From: Polaromonas sp. UBA5171
GTDB lineage: Bacteria > Pseudomonadota > Gammaproteobacteria > Burkholderiales > Burkholderiaceae_C
Reading direction: 5' to 3'
Length of the DNA: 38,442 nt
NCBI GenBank assembly: GCA_002413395.1
Contig: DHWX01000082.1
Coordinates: forward strand, 1 to 38,442
A model generated the notes under the pieces. It ran no database searches. It was given only the letters and a program-made list of their open reading frames with translations, and had not been told where the DNA came from. The translations under genes were made by a program, and so were the position numbers. Below, piece after piece: positions 1 through 8,169 of this stretch; the stretch's first letter is position 1, and each line of letters begins with the position of its first letter.

Positions 1-353
1 TCTTCTTGTGGACGCCGCCGCATTTCTGGGCGCTGGCGTTGTACCGTGTCGAAGACTATCGCAAATCCGGCCTGCCCATGCTGCCGGTTACGCATGGGAA
101 CGAATTTACGCGTTTGCAGGTTTTTTTGTACACTCTGGTGCTGTTTGCCGCATGCATGATGCCGTTTATTTTCAGAATGAGCGGCTGGTTATATCTGGTG
201 GCTGCGGTGACGCTCAGCGTTGGTTTTAGCGGATACGCCTGGCGCTTGTGGCGCAATTATTCTGATGCATTGGCACGCAAGACCTTTCGCTTTTCACTGA
301 TTCACCTCTCGACTTTGTTCGCAGCCCTGCTGCTGGATCACTACCTCGTATGA
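1..353 (+). CDS. ctaB: Heme O synthase (protoheme IX farnesyltransferase), C-terminal part
   Basis: This is the 3' end of a gene that starts before the window; the reading frame enters at base 3. CtaB is an integral membrane prenyltransferase of the UbiA superfamily that farnesylates heme B to heme O for terminal oxidases. The visible 116 or so residues open with the family's conserved WTPPHFWALAL segment, followed by a DYRKSGLPMLP stretch typical of the loop after it, then three hydrophobic segments that fit the last transmembrane helices. The stop codon overlaps the start of the next gene (ATGA at 350-353), so the two are translationally coupled. The copper chaperone downstream supports a cytochrome-oxidase assembly operon. 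Identification is by remembered family motifs. Confidence 0.93.
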   Translation, partial: FLWTPPHFWALALYRVEDYRKSGLPMLPVTHGNEFTRLQVFLYTLVLFAACMMPFIFRMSGWLYLVAAVTLSVGFSGYAWRLWRNYSDALARKTFRFSLIHLSTLFAALLLDHYLV

Positions 354-982
354 ATACGTTTTCATTGCTTCCTGGACGTCGCGTTGTCGCCCACTGGATG
401 GGCTGCGTGTTTGCCCTGATCCTGACCGCCGGATTTTTGACGGCCTGCAGCCCAGATAAACCGCAGTTCAAAAGCGTCGATTTGACGGGTGCCGACTACG
501 CGCAGGGTTTTTCCCTGACTGACCACAATGGCCGAGTGCGCACCCTCAAGGACTTTCCCGGCAAGGTTGTCATCGTGTTTTTTGGCTACACCCAGTGCCC
601 CGATGTGTGCCCGACCACCTTGGCCGAAATAACGCAGGTCAAGCAGATACTCGGTCCCGATGGCGACCGGCTACAGGCGATCCTTATCACCGTTGACCCC
701 GAGCGTGACACGCCAGAGATGCTCAAGGCTTATATGGGTAATTTTGACCCCACTTTCCTGGCGCTACGGCCCACCCTGGCCGAGTTGCCGGAAGTCGCCA
801 AGTCCTTCAAGGTCTATTACAAAAAAGCAGAAGGAAAAACGCCAGGCAGCTACAGCATGGATCATTCAGCGGGTAGTTACGTTTTTGATGGGAAAGGCCG
901 CATCCGCCTGTACAGCCGTTACGGTGCTGGCGCTGAAGCGCTGGCATCCGACATCAAATTGCTGCTCAAAAATAACGGATAG
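350..982 (+). CDS. SCO1/SenC-type copper chaperone lipoprotein
   Basis: The 210-residue protein belongs to the SCO1/SenC/PrrC family, thioredoxin-fold proteins that deliver copper to the CuA centre of cytochrome c oxidase or reduce its cysteines. The N-terminus has a hydrophobic segment ending in LTAC, a plausible lipobox with Cys33, so the protein is probably a membrane-anchored periplasmic lipoprotein. The copper site is visible: CPDVC (Cys83, Cys87) and the distal His in SMDHSAG (His172). The VDPERDTP motif is also typical. It overlaps ctaB by four bases and so is probably the last gene of the cox/cta operon, most of which would lie upstream of the window. It is convergent with rpoH, with no clear hairpin terminator in the 90 bases between them. 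Confidence 0.93.
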   Translation: MNTFSLLPGRRVVAHWMGCVFALILTAGFLTACSPDKPQFKSVDLTGADYAQGFSLTDHNGRVRTLKDFPGKVVIVFFGYTQCPDVCPTTLAEITQVKQILGPDGDRLQAILITVDPERDTPEMLKAYMGNFDPTFLALRPTLAELPEVAKSFKVYYKKAEGKTPGSYSMDHSAGSYVFDGKGRIRLYSRYGAGAEALASDIKLLLKNNG

Positions 983-1072
983 GCCGCAGTCCCGGCTCCT
1001 TGTGACTCTTGAAGCCATCAAGCCATGAACTAGGCCTGCGTCGACCTCAGCCTGGCCTATCAGACCTGGTAC

Positions 1073-2038
1073 TCAGGCATAGGCGGCCAGCACCTTTTTC
1101 ATTTTTTTCATGGCAGCGACCTCAATCTGGCGAATGCGCTCAGCGCTTACCTTGTAATCTGCTGCCAAGTCATGCAGCGTCATGCCGCCCGAGCCATCGT
1201 CATTAACCTTGAGCCAGCGCTCTTCCACGATGCGGCGCGCCCGTGGATCCAGTTCTTCCAGGGCGGCGCTGATGCCATCCGTGGTCAGATGGTCATGCTG
1301 GCGTGATTCCATCAGAGCCGTCGGCTCCTGCGTAACATCAGCCAGGTAGGCAATCGGGCCAAAGGCATTTTCACCATCGTCAGCGGGGTTGGGATCGAGC
1401 AGCACGTCACCACCGGACATGCGCTGCTCCATTTCAATGACTTCCTCGCGCTTGACGTTCAGCGTTTTTGCCATTGAATCAATCTGGCCCTGCGTGAGCG
1501 CGTCTCGATGCGTCGCTACCTCGGCATCGTCCTTGAAGCCCTGCTTCATGGAGCGCAGGTTGAAAAACAATTTACGCTGGGCCTTGGTCGTGGCCACCTT
1601 GACCATGCGCCAGTTTTTAAGGACGTATTCATGAATTTCGGCCTTGATCCAGTGCATGGCATAGCTGACCAAGCGCACACCCTGGTCGGGATCAAAGCGT
1701 TTGACCGCTTTCATCAGACCAATATTCCCCTCTTGAATCAGGTCGCCGTGGGGCAGGCCATAGCCCAGATATTTTCTGGAAATAGACACGACCAGGCGCA
1801 AGTGAGATAGCACTAACTTACCAGCCGAGTCAAGGTCGTTGTTTTCTTTGAGATTTTTGGCAAATTCCTGCTCCTGCTCCAGAGTGAGCATGGGCAAACG
1901 GTTGACCGCCGAAATATAAGCATCCAAGTTACCCAGAGGGGGAACCAGCGACCAAGGATTGAGGTTAGCCACGGCACCCGTCTTGGTGTTCGGCGCGACA
2001 GCGGCAGCTCGGGTCTGGGGCGAAAGGGTGTATGACAC
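1073..2038 (-). CDS. rpoH: RNA polymerase heat-shock sigma factor sigma-32
   Basis: This 321-residue protein directs RNA polymerase to heat-shock promoters. It has region 2 with HLRLVVSISRKYLGYGLPHGDLIQEGNIGLMKAV (residues about 79-112, quoted in part by its key pieces), region 2.4 around YAMHWIKAEIHEY, the RpoH box QRKLFFNLR (residues 154-162) that separates RpoH from RpoD, and a C-terminal region 4 helix-turn-helix ending in SAERIRQIEVAAMKKMK. The start is a GTG at 2038: an AGGAG lies seven bases upstream and there is no better in-frame ATG. A perfect CIRCE operator sits 31 bases upstream of the start, so HrcA repression is expected. The gene is monocistronic as far as can be seen and convergent with the Sco gene. 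Confidence 0.97.
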   Translation of the reverse strand: MSYTLSPQTRAAAVAPNTKTGAVANLNPWSLVPPLGNLDAYISAVNRLPMLTLEQEQEFAKNLKENNDLDSAGKLVLSHLRLVVSISRKYLGYGLPHGDLIQEGNIGLMKAVKRFDPDQGVRLVSYAMHWIKAEIHEYVLKNWRMVKVATTKAQRKLFFNLRSMKQGFKDDAEVATHRDALTQGQIDSMAKTLNVKREEVIEMEQRMSGGDVLLDPNPADDGENAFGPIAYLADVTQEPTALMESRQHDHLTTDGISAALEELDPRARRIVEERWLKVNDDGSGGMTLHDLAADYKVSAERIRQIEVAAMKKMKKVLAAYA

Positions 2039-2069
2039 GGCAGAGCTCCTTTTCTCGAAGATATAAATG

Positions 2070-2096
2070 TTAGCACTCTATTAGAGAGAGTGCTAA
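2070..2096. promoter_or_regulatory. CIRCE operator (HrcA binding site) upstream of rpoH
   Basis: Perfect 9-9-9 inverted repeat: TTAGCACTC at 2070-2078, nine-base spacer, GAGTGCTAA at 2088-2096. This matches the CIRCE consensus with no mismatches. It lies 31 bases upstream of the rpoH GTG and would overlap the -10 region of the putative promoter. The HrcA repressor gene is at 21996-23015 in this same window. Confidence 0.96.
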
Positions 2097-2109
2097 GCAA
2101 TAGGTTCAA
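2080..2109 (-). promoter_or_regulatory. Putative sigma-70-type promoter of rpoH overlapping CIRCE
   Basis: Reading the minus strand, TTGAAC (2109-2104) and TCTAAT (2085-2080) are separated by 18 bases. The -10 box falls in the CIRCE spacer, the arrangement expected for an operator that blocks polymerase. Match to consensus is moderate and the transcription start is not known. Confidence 0.4.
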
Positions 2110-2305
2110 TGGCTTTGATAGAGTCAGGCTAATCCATGCTTTCCCCTTGGTCTATCAGACTTAGTCTTCTATCTTGGACTTTGGTTCGGTGGACGTTTGT
2201 AGGAGATGGAGCAGGAGATTTGGCATCAAATGCCCTCATCAGAGCCTGTTAACCCCTTTTCCTGATCAGACGCAAGCAGCGGCAAACGCTGGTGCCGCTG
2301 CGTTT

Positions 2306-2608
2306 TCAGGGCTGGCGCTTATCTTCGGCGATTTCACGCACGTCAACATCCACCACTTCGCCTGCGCTTGGGCTGACTGGTTCGTGCCGGGCCGATCCGC
2401 CCGACCACATGCCCTGACGTGAGAACCGCTGGAAATGGCCAAAGACTGCCGCTGGCGCGGGGTTCCGCCCAGTAAACAGAGACGTGAGCAGGCTCAGAGC
2501 GACCACAAACAGGGCTGCCACCAGCAGGCTAACCGCAAAAATGGCCGCGAACAGGCCCAAAAGAAGCTTGAAAACAAAACTCAATATTCGGCTGGCAACA
2601 CTGGGCAC
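2306..2608 (-). CDS. Small hypothetical membrane protein downstream of ftsY
   Basis: A 100-residue protein I do not recognise. It begins at a GTG (2608) with a good ribosome binding site: an AAAGGAA run about eight bases upstream. Residues about 8-45 form a long, almost uninterrupted hydrophobic stretch (FKLLLGLFAAIFAVSLLVAAL and onwards), enough for one long or two short membrane helices. The remaining half is hydrophilic, with a glycine/serine-rich patch and an acidic end (VVDVDVREIAED). It follows ftsY by 48 bases on the same strand and is probably cotranscribed with it. No charged pore residues, cysteine motif or catalytic motif is visible. The codon use and the ribosome binding site support a real gene; the function is unknown. 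Confidence 0.6.
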   Translation of the reverse strand: MPSVASRILSFVFKLLLGLFAAIFAVSLLVAALFVVALSLLTSLFTGRNPAPAAVFGHFQRFSRQGMWSGGSARHEPVSPSAGEVVDVDVREIAEDKRQP

Positions 2609-2656
2609 GTGGGAAATTCCTTTTAATACTCGCAGATTGAGCTTAAAGCGGCAATT

Positions 2657-3733
2657 TCAAGCCAAGAGGGCCTGCGCAAACTCACGCGCGTTGAAAGTTT
2701 CTAGGTCTTCCAGTTTTTCTCCCACACCAATGAAGTACACCGGCACCGGGCGCAAATCCGGGAAGGTTTGGGTGCGCTCCCGCGCCCACAGCGCAATGGC
2801 TGCCAGCACACCGCCCTTGGCGGTGCCATCGAGCTTGGTCACGATCAGGCCGGTGAGTTGCAGCGCCGCATCAAAAGCCTTGACCTGGGCCAGCGCATTC
2901 TGGCCGGTATTGCCGTCGATCACCAGCAGCACCTCATGCGGCGCCGTGGCCTCGGCCTTCTGCACCACGCGCTTGATCTTGCGCAGTTCCTCCATCAGGT
3001 GAAGCTGGGTGGGCAGGCGGCCTGCGGTATCGACCAACACCACGTCCTTGCCGCGCGCCTTGCCTGCGGTCACCGCGTCAAAACTTACCGCGGCCGGATC
3101 ACCGCCTTGCTGGCTGACAATCTCGACGGTGTTGCGGTCGGCCCAGACGCTGAGTTGTTCGCGTGCGGCAGCTCGGAAGGTATCGGCGGCGGCCAGCAGC
3201 ACTGAAGCGCCTTCATTGGCCAGATGGCTCGTGAGTTTGCCGATGGACGTGGTTTTTCCAGCACCGTTGACGCCCGTGACCATGATCACGGTGGGCTGAT
3301 GCTGCCCGATCACCAGCGGCTTTTCCAGCGGCTTGAGTAACTCCGTAATGGCGTCAACCAAGGCATTCTTGACAGCCACAGGGTGCGTCATACCGCCGTC
3401 CTTCACCCGGCGCTTGACGTCTCTGAGCAGGTGTTCCGTTGCCTTCACACCGGTGTCAGCCATCAGCAGTGCGGTTTCCAGATCCTCGTACAGGACGTCG
3501 TCAATCCGGCTGCCAGTAAAAACGGTGGAAATGGTGACGCCGGTTTTACGCAGGCCCGCCTGCAGTTTGCTGAACCAGCGCTGGCGCTCGGGCACCACCG
3601 TGCCAGTCACCGGAATGGCAATGGGCGTGACCAGCGCGCTGCCAATGAGTCCTCCCCCACTGGCACTGGATGCCGGGGCTGCGGGCACTTCGGGAGGAGT
3701 GGACGGTGATTTTTTTTTGAAAAAACTGAACAT
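2657..3733 (-). CDS. ftsY: Signal recognition particle receptor FtsY
   Basis: FtsY is the SRP receptor GTPase that docks ribosome-nascent chain-SRP complexes at the inner membrane. From the chosen ATG at 3733 the protein has 358 residues and starts MFSFFKKK, the usual betaproteobacterial N-terminus; an in-frame GTG seven codons earlier is less likely. A short Pro/Ala/Ser-rich A domain is followed by the N domain and the G domain: G1 GVNGAGKT (154-161), DTFRAAAREQL (184-194), DTAGR (235-239) and TKLDG (299-303). The A domain is much shorter than in E. coli. The start lies only 29 bases from the divergent M16 peptidase start, so the promoters must overlap each other or coding sequence. Confidence 0.96.
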   Translation of the reverse strand: MFSFFKKKSPSTPPEVPAAPASSASGGGLIGSALVTPIAIPVTGTVVPERQRWFSKLQAGLRKTGVTISTVFTGSRIDDVLYEDLETALLMADTGVKATEHLLRDVKRRVKDGGMTHPVAVKNALVDAITELLKPLEKPLVIGQHQPTVIMVTGVNGAGKTTSIGKLTSHLANEGASVLLAAADTFRAAAREQLSVWADRNTVEIVSQQGGDPAAVSFDAVTAGKARGKDVVLVDTAGRLPTQLHLMEELRKIKRVVQKAEATAPHEVLLVIDGNTGQNALAQVKAFDAALQLTGLIVTKLDGTAKGGVLAAIALWARERTQTFPDLRPVPVYFIGVGEKLEDLETFNAREFAQALLA

Positions 3734-3762
3734 TGAGTATGCTTGTAGAGTCACCCTATTCT

Positions 3763-5259
3763 ATGAAACACCCCACGCGAGCCTCCTTGACGATCCCGGC
3801 ACCCCTTTTCAGGCACCTTGGGCGCCGATTTTTGGTCTTCCTGCCAGCAGTGCTCGCCTTTTTTTCCGGCAATACAGCATTTGCACAGGTTCCCGCACGC
3901 ATTGAGCAGTTCACGCTGGCCAACGGCCTGACGGTCATCGTCAAGCCGGATCACCGCGCACCTACCGCTGTCCACATGCTGTGGGTGCGTGTGGGTGCGA
4001 TGGATGAAGTGGACGGCACTTCGGGCGTGGCCCATGCGCTGGAGCACATGATGTTCAAGGGTACGCCCACGGTGAAGGCCGGCGAATTCTCCAGGAAAGT
4101 GGCCACGCTGGGTGGGCGTGAGAATGCATTCACCGGCCGCGACAACACCGGCTTTTACCAGCAGATTCCGGCCAGCAAGCTAGCAGACGTGATGCGCCTG
4201 GAGGCTGACCGTTTTGCCCACAACCAGTGGCCTGACAATGAATTCAAGCGCGAGATCGAAGTGGTCAAGGAAGAGCGCCGCCTGCGCACCGAAGACTCGC
4301 CTCGGGCCATGCTGGATGAGCAGCAGACGGCGATCACCTTTATCGCGTCGCCCTACCGGCGGCCCGTGGTCGGCTGGATGAGCGACCTCGACGCCATGAC
4401 GCCCAGTGATGTGCGCGACTTTTACCGGCGCTGGTATGTGCCGGCCAACGCCGCTGTGGTTGTGGCGGGCGACGTGAGTGTGGCAGAGGTCAGGCGACTG
4501 GCTGAAAAATACTATGGCCCCATTCCCGCGCGCCCGGTGCCAAGGCGCAAACCTCGTCTCGAGCCGGAACAGGCGGGCGCGCGGCATCTTGACTACAAGG
4601 CCCCGGCCAGCCAGGCCTATGTGAACATGGCGTTCAGGATTCCCAGCCTGGACGCGTCCGATTTGCGTGATAGGCCAGGCGCGGCGGCACCCACCGCGGC
4701 GGCCAGCCGCGAAGTGCTGGCTCTCACGGTGCTGGCTGCAGTGCTTGACGGCTATGATGGCGCCCGTTTGCAGCGTGCGCTGGTGCAAGGCGAAAACGGC
4801 GAGGGTCGGGTCGCCGACAGCGCCGGAGCCGCCAGCGGCCTGATCGGCCGTGGGCCGCAGTTGTTTGTGCTTGATGGGGTTCCGGCTGCGGGGAAAACCG
4901 CGCAGCAGGTGGCCGAGGCGCTACGCCACCAGGTGGCTCTGATTGCCCAAGGCGGCGTTAGCGAGGCCGAACTCAGGCGTGTCAAGACCCAATGGGTGGC
5001 CAGTGAAACCTACAAACTCGACTCGGTGTTCAGCCAGGCGCAAGAGTTGGGCTCCGACTGGGTCCAAGGCCTGCCGCTGGACGCCAGCGCGCGCCTGATT
5101 GCCCGACTGCGCAGCATCACCAGCAGCGAAGTGCAAGCCGTTGCCGCCAAATATTTTGGTGACGACCAGATGACCATGGCAACCTTACTGCCTCAGCCGC
5201 CCGATCCGGCACACAAGCCGCGCAAGCCGAGCAGCGCGGCTGCCGGCATCCGCGATTGA
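3763..5259 (+). CDS. M16 family zinc metallopeptidase, catalytic-type (periplasmic)
   Basis: A 498-residue protein from the ATG at 3763, chosen because it gives a standard signal peptide (basic start, hydrophobic core FLVFLPAVLAFFSG, likely cleavage after AFA). In-frame upstream starts at 3733 and 3739 would put an odd extension before it. The inverted zinc motif HxxEH of pitrilysin/insulinase peptidases is present as HALEH (residues 91-95), and the third zinc ligand is expected in EVVKEERR near residues 167-173, about 76 residues on, as the family requires. Two M16 lobes are visible. It is immediately followed by a partner lacking the motif, as in mitochondrial processing peptidase-like alpha/beta pairs. 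Substrate unknown. Confidence 0.9.
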   Translation: MKHPTRASLTIPAPLFRHLGRRFLVFLPAVLAFFSGNTAFAQVPARIEQFTLANGLTVIVKPDHRAPTAVHMLWVRVGAMDEVDGTSGVAHALEHMMFKGTPTVKAGEFSRKVATLGGRENAFTGRDNTGFYQQIPASKLADVMRLEADRFAHNQWPDNEFKREIEVVKEERRLRTEDSPRAMLDEQQTAITFIASPYRRPVVGWMSDLDAMTPSDVRDFYRRWYVPANAAVVVAGDVSVAEVRRLAEKYYGPIPARPVPRRKPRLEPEQAGARHLDYKAPASQAYVNMAFRIPSLDASDLRDRPGAAAPTAAASREVLALTVLAAVLDGYDGARLQRALVQGENGEGRVADSAGAASGLIGRGPQLFVLDGVPAAGKTAQQVAEALRHQVALIAQGGVSEAELRRVKTQWVASETYKLDSVFSQAQELGSDWVQGLPLDASARLIARLRSITSSEVQAVAAKYFGDDQMTMATLLPQPPDPAHKPRKPSSAAAGIRD

Positions 5260-5292
5260 ACTGAACCCAGAACCGATTGATTCGACATTTTC

Positions 5293-6654
5293 ATGATGAT
5301 CGCAACTAAAAAAATAACTGTTAGAGCACTGTTGATATGCGTTACAGGAATTTTTATTCATTCAATGGCGCTGGCCGCCATTCCGATCCAGCACTGGACG
5401 CAACCTGGCGGTGCGCAGGTCTATCTGGTGGAAAGCCCGGCCATTGCCATGGTCGACGTGCAGATTGATTTTGATGCGGGCAGTCGGCGCGACCCGTCCG
5501 CGCAGGCGGGTCTGGCCAGCATGATGGCAGGCATGCTGGACAAAGGCGTGAGGGCTTCTAGCAATGATGATGCAGCCCTGGATGAAAGCGCTCTCGGCGA
5601 GGCCTGGGCCGATCTCGGGGCGGAGTTTGGTGCCGGTGCCGGTTCCGATCGGTTGAATTTTTCACTGCGTTCACTGACGGATCCCGACTTGCTGGGCAAG
5701 GCCGTGGCGCTTGCCGCACGTGAGATCGCCGAGCCTGCTTTTCCAGAGACCATCTGGCAGCGCGAACGCGAGCGCATGAATGCCGCCATCAAGGAGTCCA
5801 ATACCCGCCCTGCCACCATCGCGGCCCGGGCTTATACGCAGGCGGTGTATGGCACGCATCCTTATGGCTACGAAATGACCGAGGCAAGCCTGGCGCGCAT
5901 AAGTGTGGCTGACATGCGCGCGGCCCATGCCGCGGGCGTGGTGGCCTGCCGCGCCCGCGTCAGCATGGTCGGTGCCGTCACGCGCGCGCAGGCCGACGCC
6001 ATGACCACGCAACTGCTGTCGCGGCTGCCGCAGCAGGTGTCCTGCGCCAGCCTGCCGCCATTGCCTGCGGTGCCTGAAGTGCAGCCGCTGGCCGAGGCAA
6101 AAGAAATACGCATTCCCTTCGATTCGGCGCAGGCGCATGTGCTGATTGGCCAGCCCGGCTTCAAACGCGCCGACCCTGACTATTTTGCACTGACGGTGGG
6201 TAATTACATTCTGGGCGGCGGTGGTTTTGTGTCGCGGCTGACCAATGAGGTACGGGAAAAGCGTGGACTGACTTATGGGGTGTCGAGTCATTTCTCGCCA
6301 GGCCGGAACGCCGGGAGTTTCACGGTGAGCTTGCAGACCCGGCCTGACCAGGCCGCGCAGGCAGTTGAAATCGTACGCCAGGTAGTACGAGACTTTGTGG
6401 CTAAGGGACCGACCGAGGCCGAACTCCAGGCCGCCAGGGACAACCTGATTGGCGGCTTTGCGCTGCGCATCGATAGCAATCGAAAACTTTTGGGCAACAT
6501 TGCCGGTATCGCCTGGAACAACTTGCCGCTCGACTACCTGGATACATGGACGCAGCAGGTGAAGAGGGTGACGGTGGCTGACATCAAAGCGGCTTTTGCG
6601 CGCAAGCTGCAGCCCGAAAAAATGGTAACCGTCATTCTTGGGGCTACGCCATGA
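5293..6654 (+). CDS. M16 family peptidase-like protein lacking the HxxEH motif
   Basis: A 453-residue protein with a signal peptide (LLICVTGIFIHSMALA). It has the M16 fold signatures, including LGGGGFVSRLTNEVREKRGLTY (residues about 312-333), the Arg/Tyr-containing C-lobe motif of the family. At the place where the active partner has HALEH, this protein reads ASMMAGML, so the zinc ligands are missing and it is presumably the non-catalytic subunit that helps bind substrate. It starts 33 bases after its partner and overlaps rsmD by four bases (ATGA). Two adjacent ATG codons at 5293 and 5296 are both possible starts; neither has a strong ribosome binding site. Confidence 0.9.
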   Translation: MMIATKKITVRALLICVTGIFIHSMALAAIPIQHWTQPGGAQVYLVESPAIAMVDVQIDFDAGSRRDPSAQAGLASMMAGMLDKGVRASSNDDAALDESALGEAWADLGAEFGAGAGSDRLNFSLRSLTDPDLLGKAVALAAREIAEPAFPETIWQRERERMNAAIKESNTRPATIAARAYTQAVYGTHPYGYEMTEASLARISVADMRAAHAAGVVACRARVSMVGAVTRAQADAMTTQLLSRLPQQVSCASLPPLPAVPEVQPLAEAKEIRIPFDSAQAHVLIGQPGFKRADPDYFALTVGNYILGGGGFVSRLTNEVREKRGLTYGVSSHFSPGRNAGSFTVSLQTRPDQAAQAVEIVRQVVRDFVAKGPTEAELQAARDNLIGGFALRIDSNRKLLGNIAGIAWNNLPLDYLDTWTQQVKRVTVADIKAAFARKLQPEKMVTVILGATP

Positions 6655-7271
6655 AATATACGCCCGCCAAACTTTCAACCAAGGCATCCGTGAAGCCCAA
6701 GGGAACGGCTCACCTCAAACCGCCCGGAGAAATCCGGATCATTGGCGGGAAGTACAAACGAACCAAGCTGCCGGTGCCCAACAGCCCTGGCCTGCGCCCC
6801 ACGCCCGACCGTGTGAGGGAAACCCTTTTTAACTGGCTGGGCCAGGATCTGAGCGGCTGGCGCTGTGCCGATGTGTTTGCCGGTACCGGCGCACTGGGGT
6901 TTGAGGCGGCGTCGCGCGGTGCCGCCGAGGTGTTGTTGTGCGAGCAAAACCCGGCGTTGGTGCTGCGACTTTTAGCGTTGCAAGCGAAGTTGCAGGCCAG
7001 CATGGTCAGGATTGAACGCGGCGACGGGCTGAGCGCGCTGCGGCGTTTGAGCGCGGGCAGCATGCAACTCGTGCTGCTTGATCCGCCGTTTGAATTTACC
7101 CAGTTTGAGGCCATGCTGAAAGCCGCTGCTCAGGTGATTGGCCCCAACGGGCTGATCTATCTGGAGGCTCCCAGGGCGTGGCTCGATAACGAGTTGCTGC
7201 CGCTGGGCCTGCGGGTGCACCGCAGCGGCAAGGCAGGCGCCGTGCATTTTCATTTGCTGACCGGGGCATAA
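6651..7271 (+). CDS. rsmD: 16S rRNA (guanine966-N2)-methyltransferase
   Basis: RsmD methylates G966 of 16S rRNA in assembled small subunits, using S-adenosylmethionine. The 206-residue protein has the N-terminal signature GGKYKRTKLPVP and LRPTPDRVRETLFNWL (residues about 32-64), the SAM-binding motif DVFAGTGALGFEA (74-86) and the catalytic N-methyltransferase motif DPPF (144-147). The start ATG overlaps the stop of the M16-like gene, indicating translational coupling. coaD follows after seven bases; the rsmD-coaD pairing is a very common bacterial arrangement. Confidence 0.96.
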   Translation: MKYTPAKLSTKASVKPKGTAHLKPPGEIRIIGGKYKRTKLPVPNSPGLRPTPDRVRETLFNWLGQDLSGWRCADVFAGTGALGFEAASRGAAEVLLCEQNPALVLRLLALQAKLQASMVRIERGDGLSALRRLSAGSMQLVLLDPPFEFTQFEAMLKAAAQVIGPNGLIYLEAPRAWLDNELLPLGLRVHRSGKAGAVHFHLLTGA

Positions 7272-7278
7272 TTTCGTC

Positions 7279-7806
7279 ATGTCCGCCACCTTGCCGTCAC
7301 TTCCGCCATCCAGCCCTCGTGTCGCCGTTTACTCCGGCACGTTTGACCCGTTCACCCTGGGCCACGATGATGTGGTGCGCCGCGCCGCCAGACTGTTTGA
7401 CCAGCTTATTATTGCCGTGGCGGCAGCGCATCACAAAAAAACCTTGTTTCCACTGGATATGCGCGTGGCACAAGTGCAGGCTGCGACCAAAAACATGGCC
7501 GGTGTGAAGGTGCTGCCGTTTGACGGACTGATCATGGATTTTTGTGCCACGCACAATGCCTGCGCCGTGGTGCGGGGCGTGCGCAACCTAACGGACTTTG
7601 ATTACGAAACACAAATGGCCGCCATGAACCGCAAGCTGCGCCCGCAGGTGGAAACCATGTTTTTGTTGCCCGATGCGCCACTGCAATGCATCAGCAGTAC
7701 GCTGGTGCGCGAGATCAGCAAGCTTGGCGGTGATGTGACCCAGATGGTGAGCCCAGCCGTGGCCGCAATGCTGGCCACGGCGCTCCGTACGGCAACAGGA
7801 GCCTGA
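7279..7806 (+). CDS. coaD: Phosphopantetheine adenylyltransferase
   Basis: CoaD transfers AMP from ATP to 4'-phosphopantetheine, the penultimate step of coenzyme A synthesis, in the cytoplasm. The 175-residue protein shows the nucleotidyltransferase motif TFDPFTLGH (residues 21-29, the T/HxGH site), the VVRGVRNLTDFDYE segment and the ISSTLVREI motif near residues 138-146. The N-terminus is about ten residues longer than the shortest family members. It sits seven bases after rsmD and two bases before the ferredoxin gene, so all three are probably one transcript. Confidence 0.97.
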   Translation: MSATLPSLPPSSPRVAVYSGTFDPFTLGHDDVVRRAARLFDQLIIAVAAAHHKKTLFPLDMRVAQVQAATKNMAGVKVLPFDGLIMDFCATHNACAVVRGVRNLTDFDYETQMAAMNRKLRPQVETMFLLPDAPLQCISSTLVREISKLGGDVTQMVSPAVAAMLATALRTATGA

Positions 7807-7808
7807 TC

Positions 7809-8075
7809 ATGGCCCTGATGATCACCGACGAATGCATCAACTGCGACGTGTGCGAGCCCGAATGCCCCAACGAGGCAATTTTTCTGGGCAAGGAAATTTA
7901 TCAGATCGACCCAAGAAAATGCACCGAGTGCGTCGGCCATTTTGACGAACCGCAATGCGTCCAGGTCTGTCCGGTAGCCTGCATTCCGGTTGATCCGCAA
8001 CATTTTGAAAGCAGAGAAACCCTTTGGGAAAAATACCTGCGCCTGCAAGCGATCACGCCGGTGTTGCCCCGGTAA
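7809..8075 (+). CDS. YfhL-type 2[4Fe-4S] ferredoxin
   Basis: An 88-residue ferredoxin with eight or more cysteines arranged for two 4Fe-4S clusters: CINCDVCEPEC (Cys9, 12, 15, 19) and the second set beginning CTEC (Cys38, 41), then CVQVC (Cys50, 54) and Cys58. The eight-residue insertion between Cys41 and Cys50 and the C-terminal helix after the second cluster are typical of the YfhL/Allochromatium-type ferredoxins, which have unusually low potentials. It starts two bases after coaD. The redox partner cannot be told from the neighbourhood. The 94 bases that follow, up to the end of pth, contain no evident gene. Confidence 0.93.
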   Translation: MALMITDECINCDVCEPECPNEAIFLGKEIYQIDPRKCTECVGHFDEPQCVQVCPVACIPVDPQHFESRETLWEKYLRLQAITPVLPR

Positions 8076-8169
8076 TTCGGCACATTTCCCAAATCAGCTA
8101 ATATTTTGTAGTCGAATCCGCCATTAGCCAAACAAGGACGCTGGCAAAAAGCTATCAAAATAATCGCTC

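Noticed and set aside
982..1073. Possible terminator between the Sco gene and rpoH
   Set aside because: The only matching arms (around ATAGGCC and GGCCTAT) are about 70 bases apart with no T run.
5671..6687. A 338-codon open frame opposite the second M16 gene
   Set aside because: Shadow of the plus-strand gene, rich in His/Arg/Ala with no family motif.
8151..8168. GCTATCAAAA-like motif after the ferredoxin, with similar strings near 12595 and 30108
   Set aside because: Too short to call a dispersed repeat from this window alone; could be one of the intergenic motifs of this family, but there is no sequence proof here.
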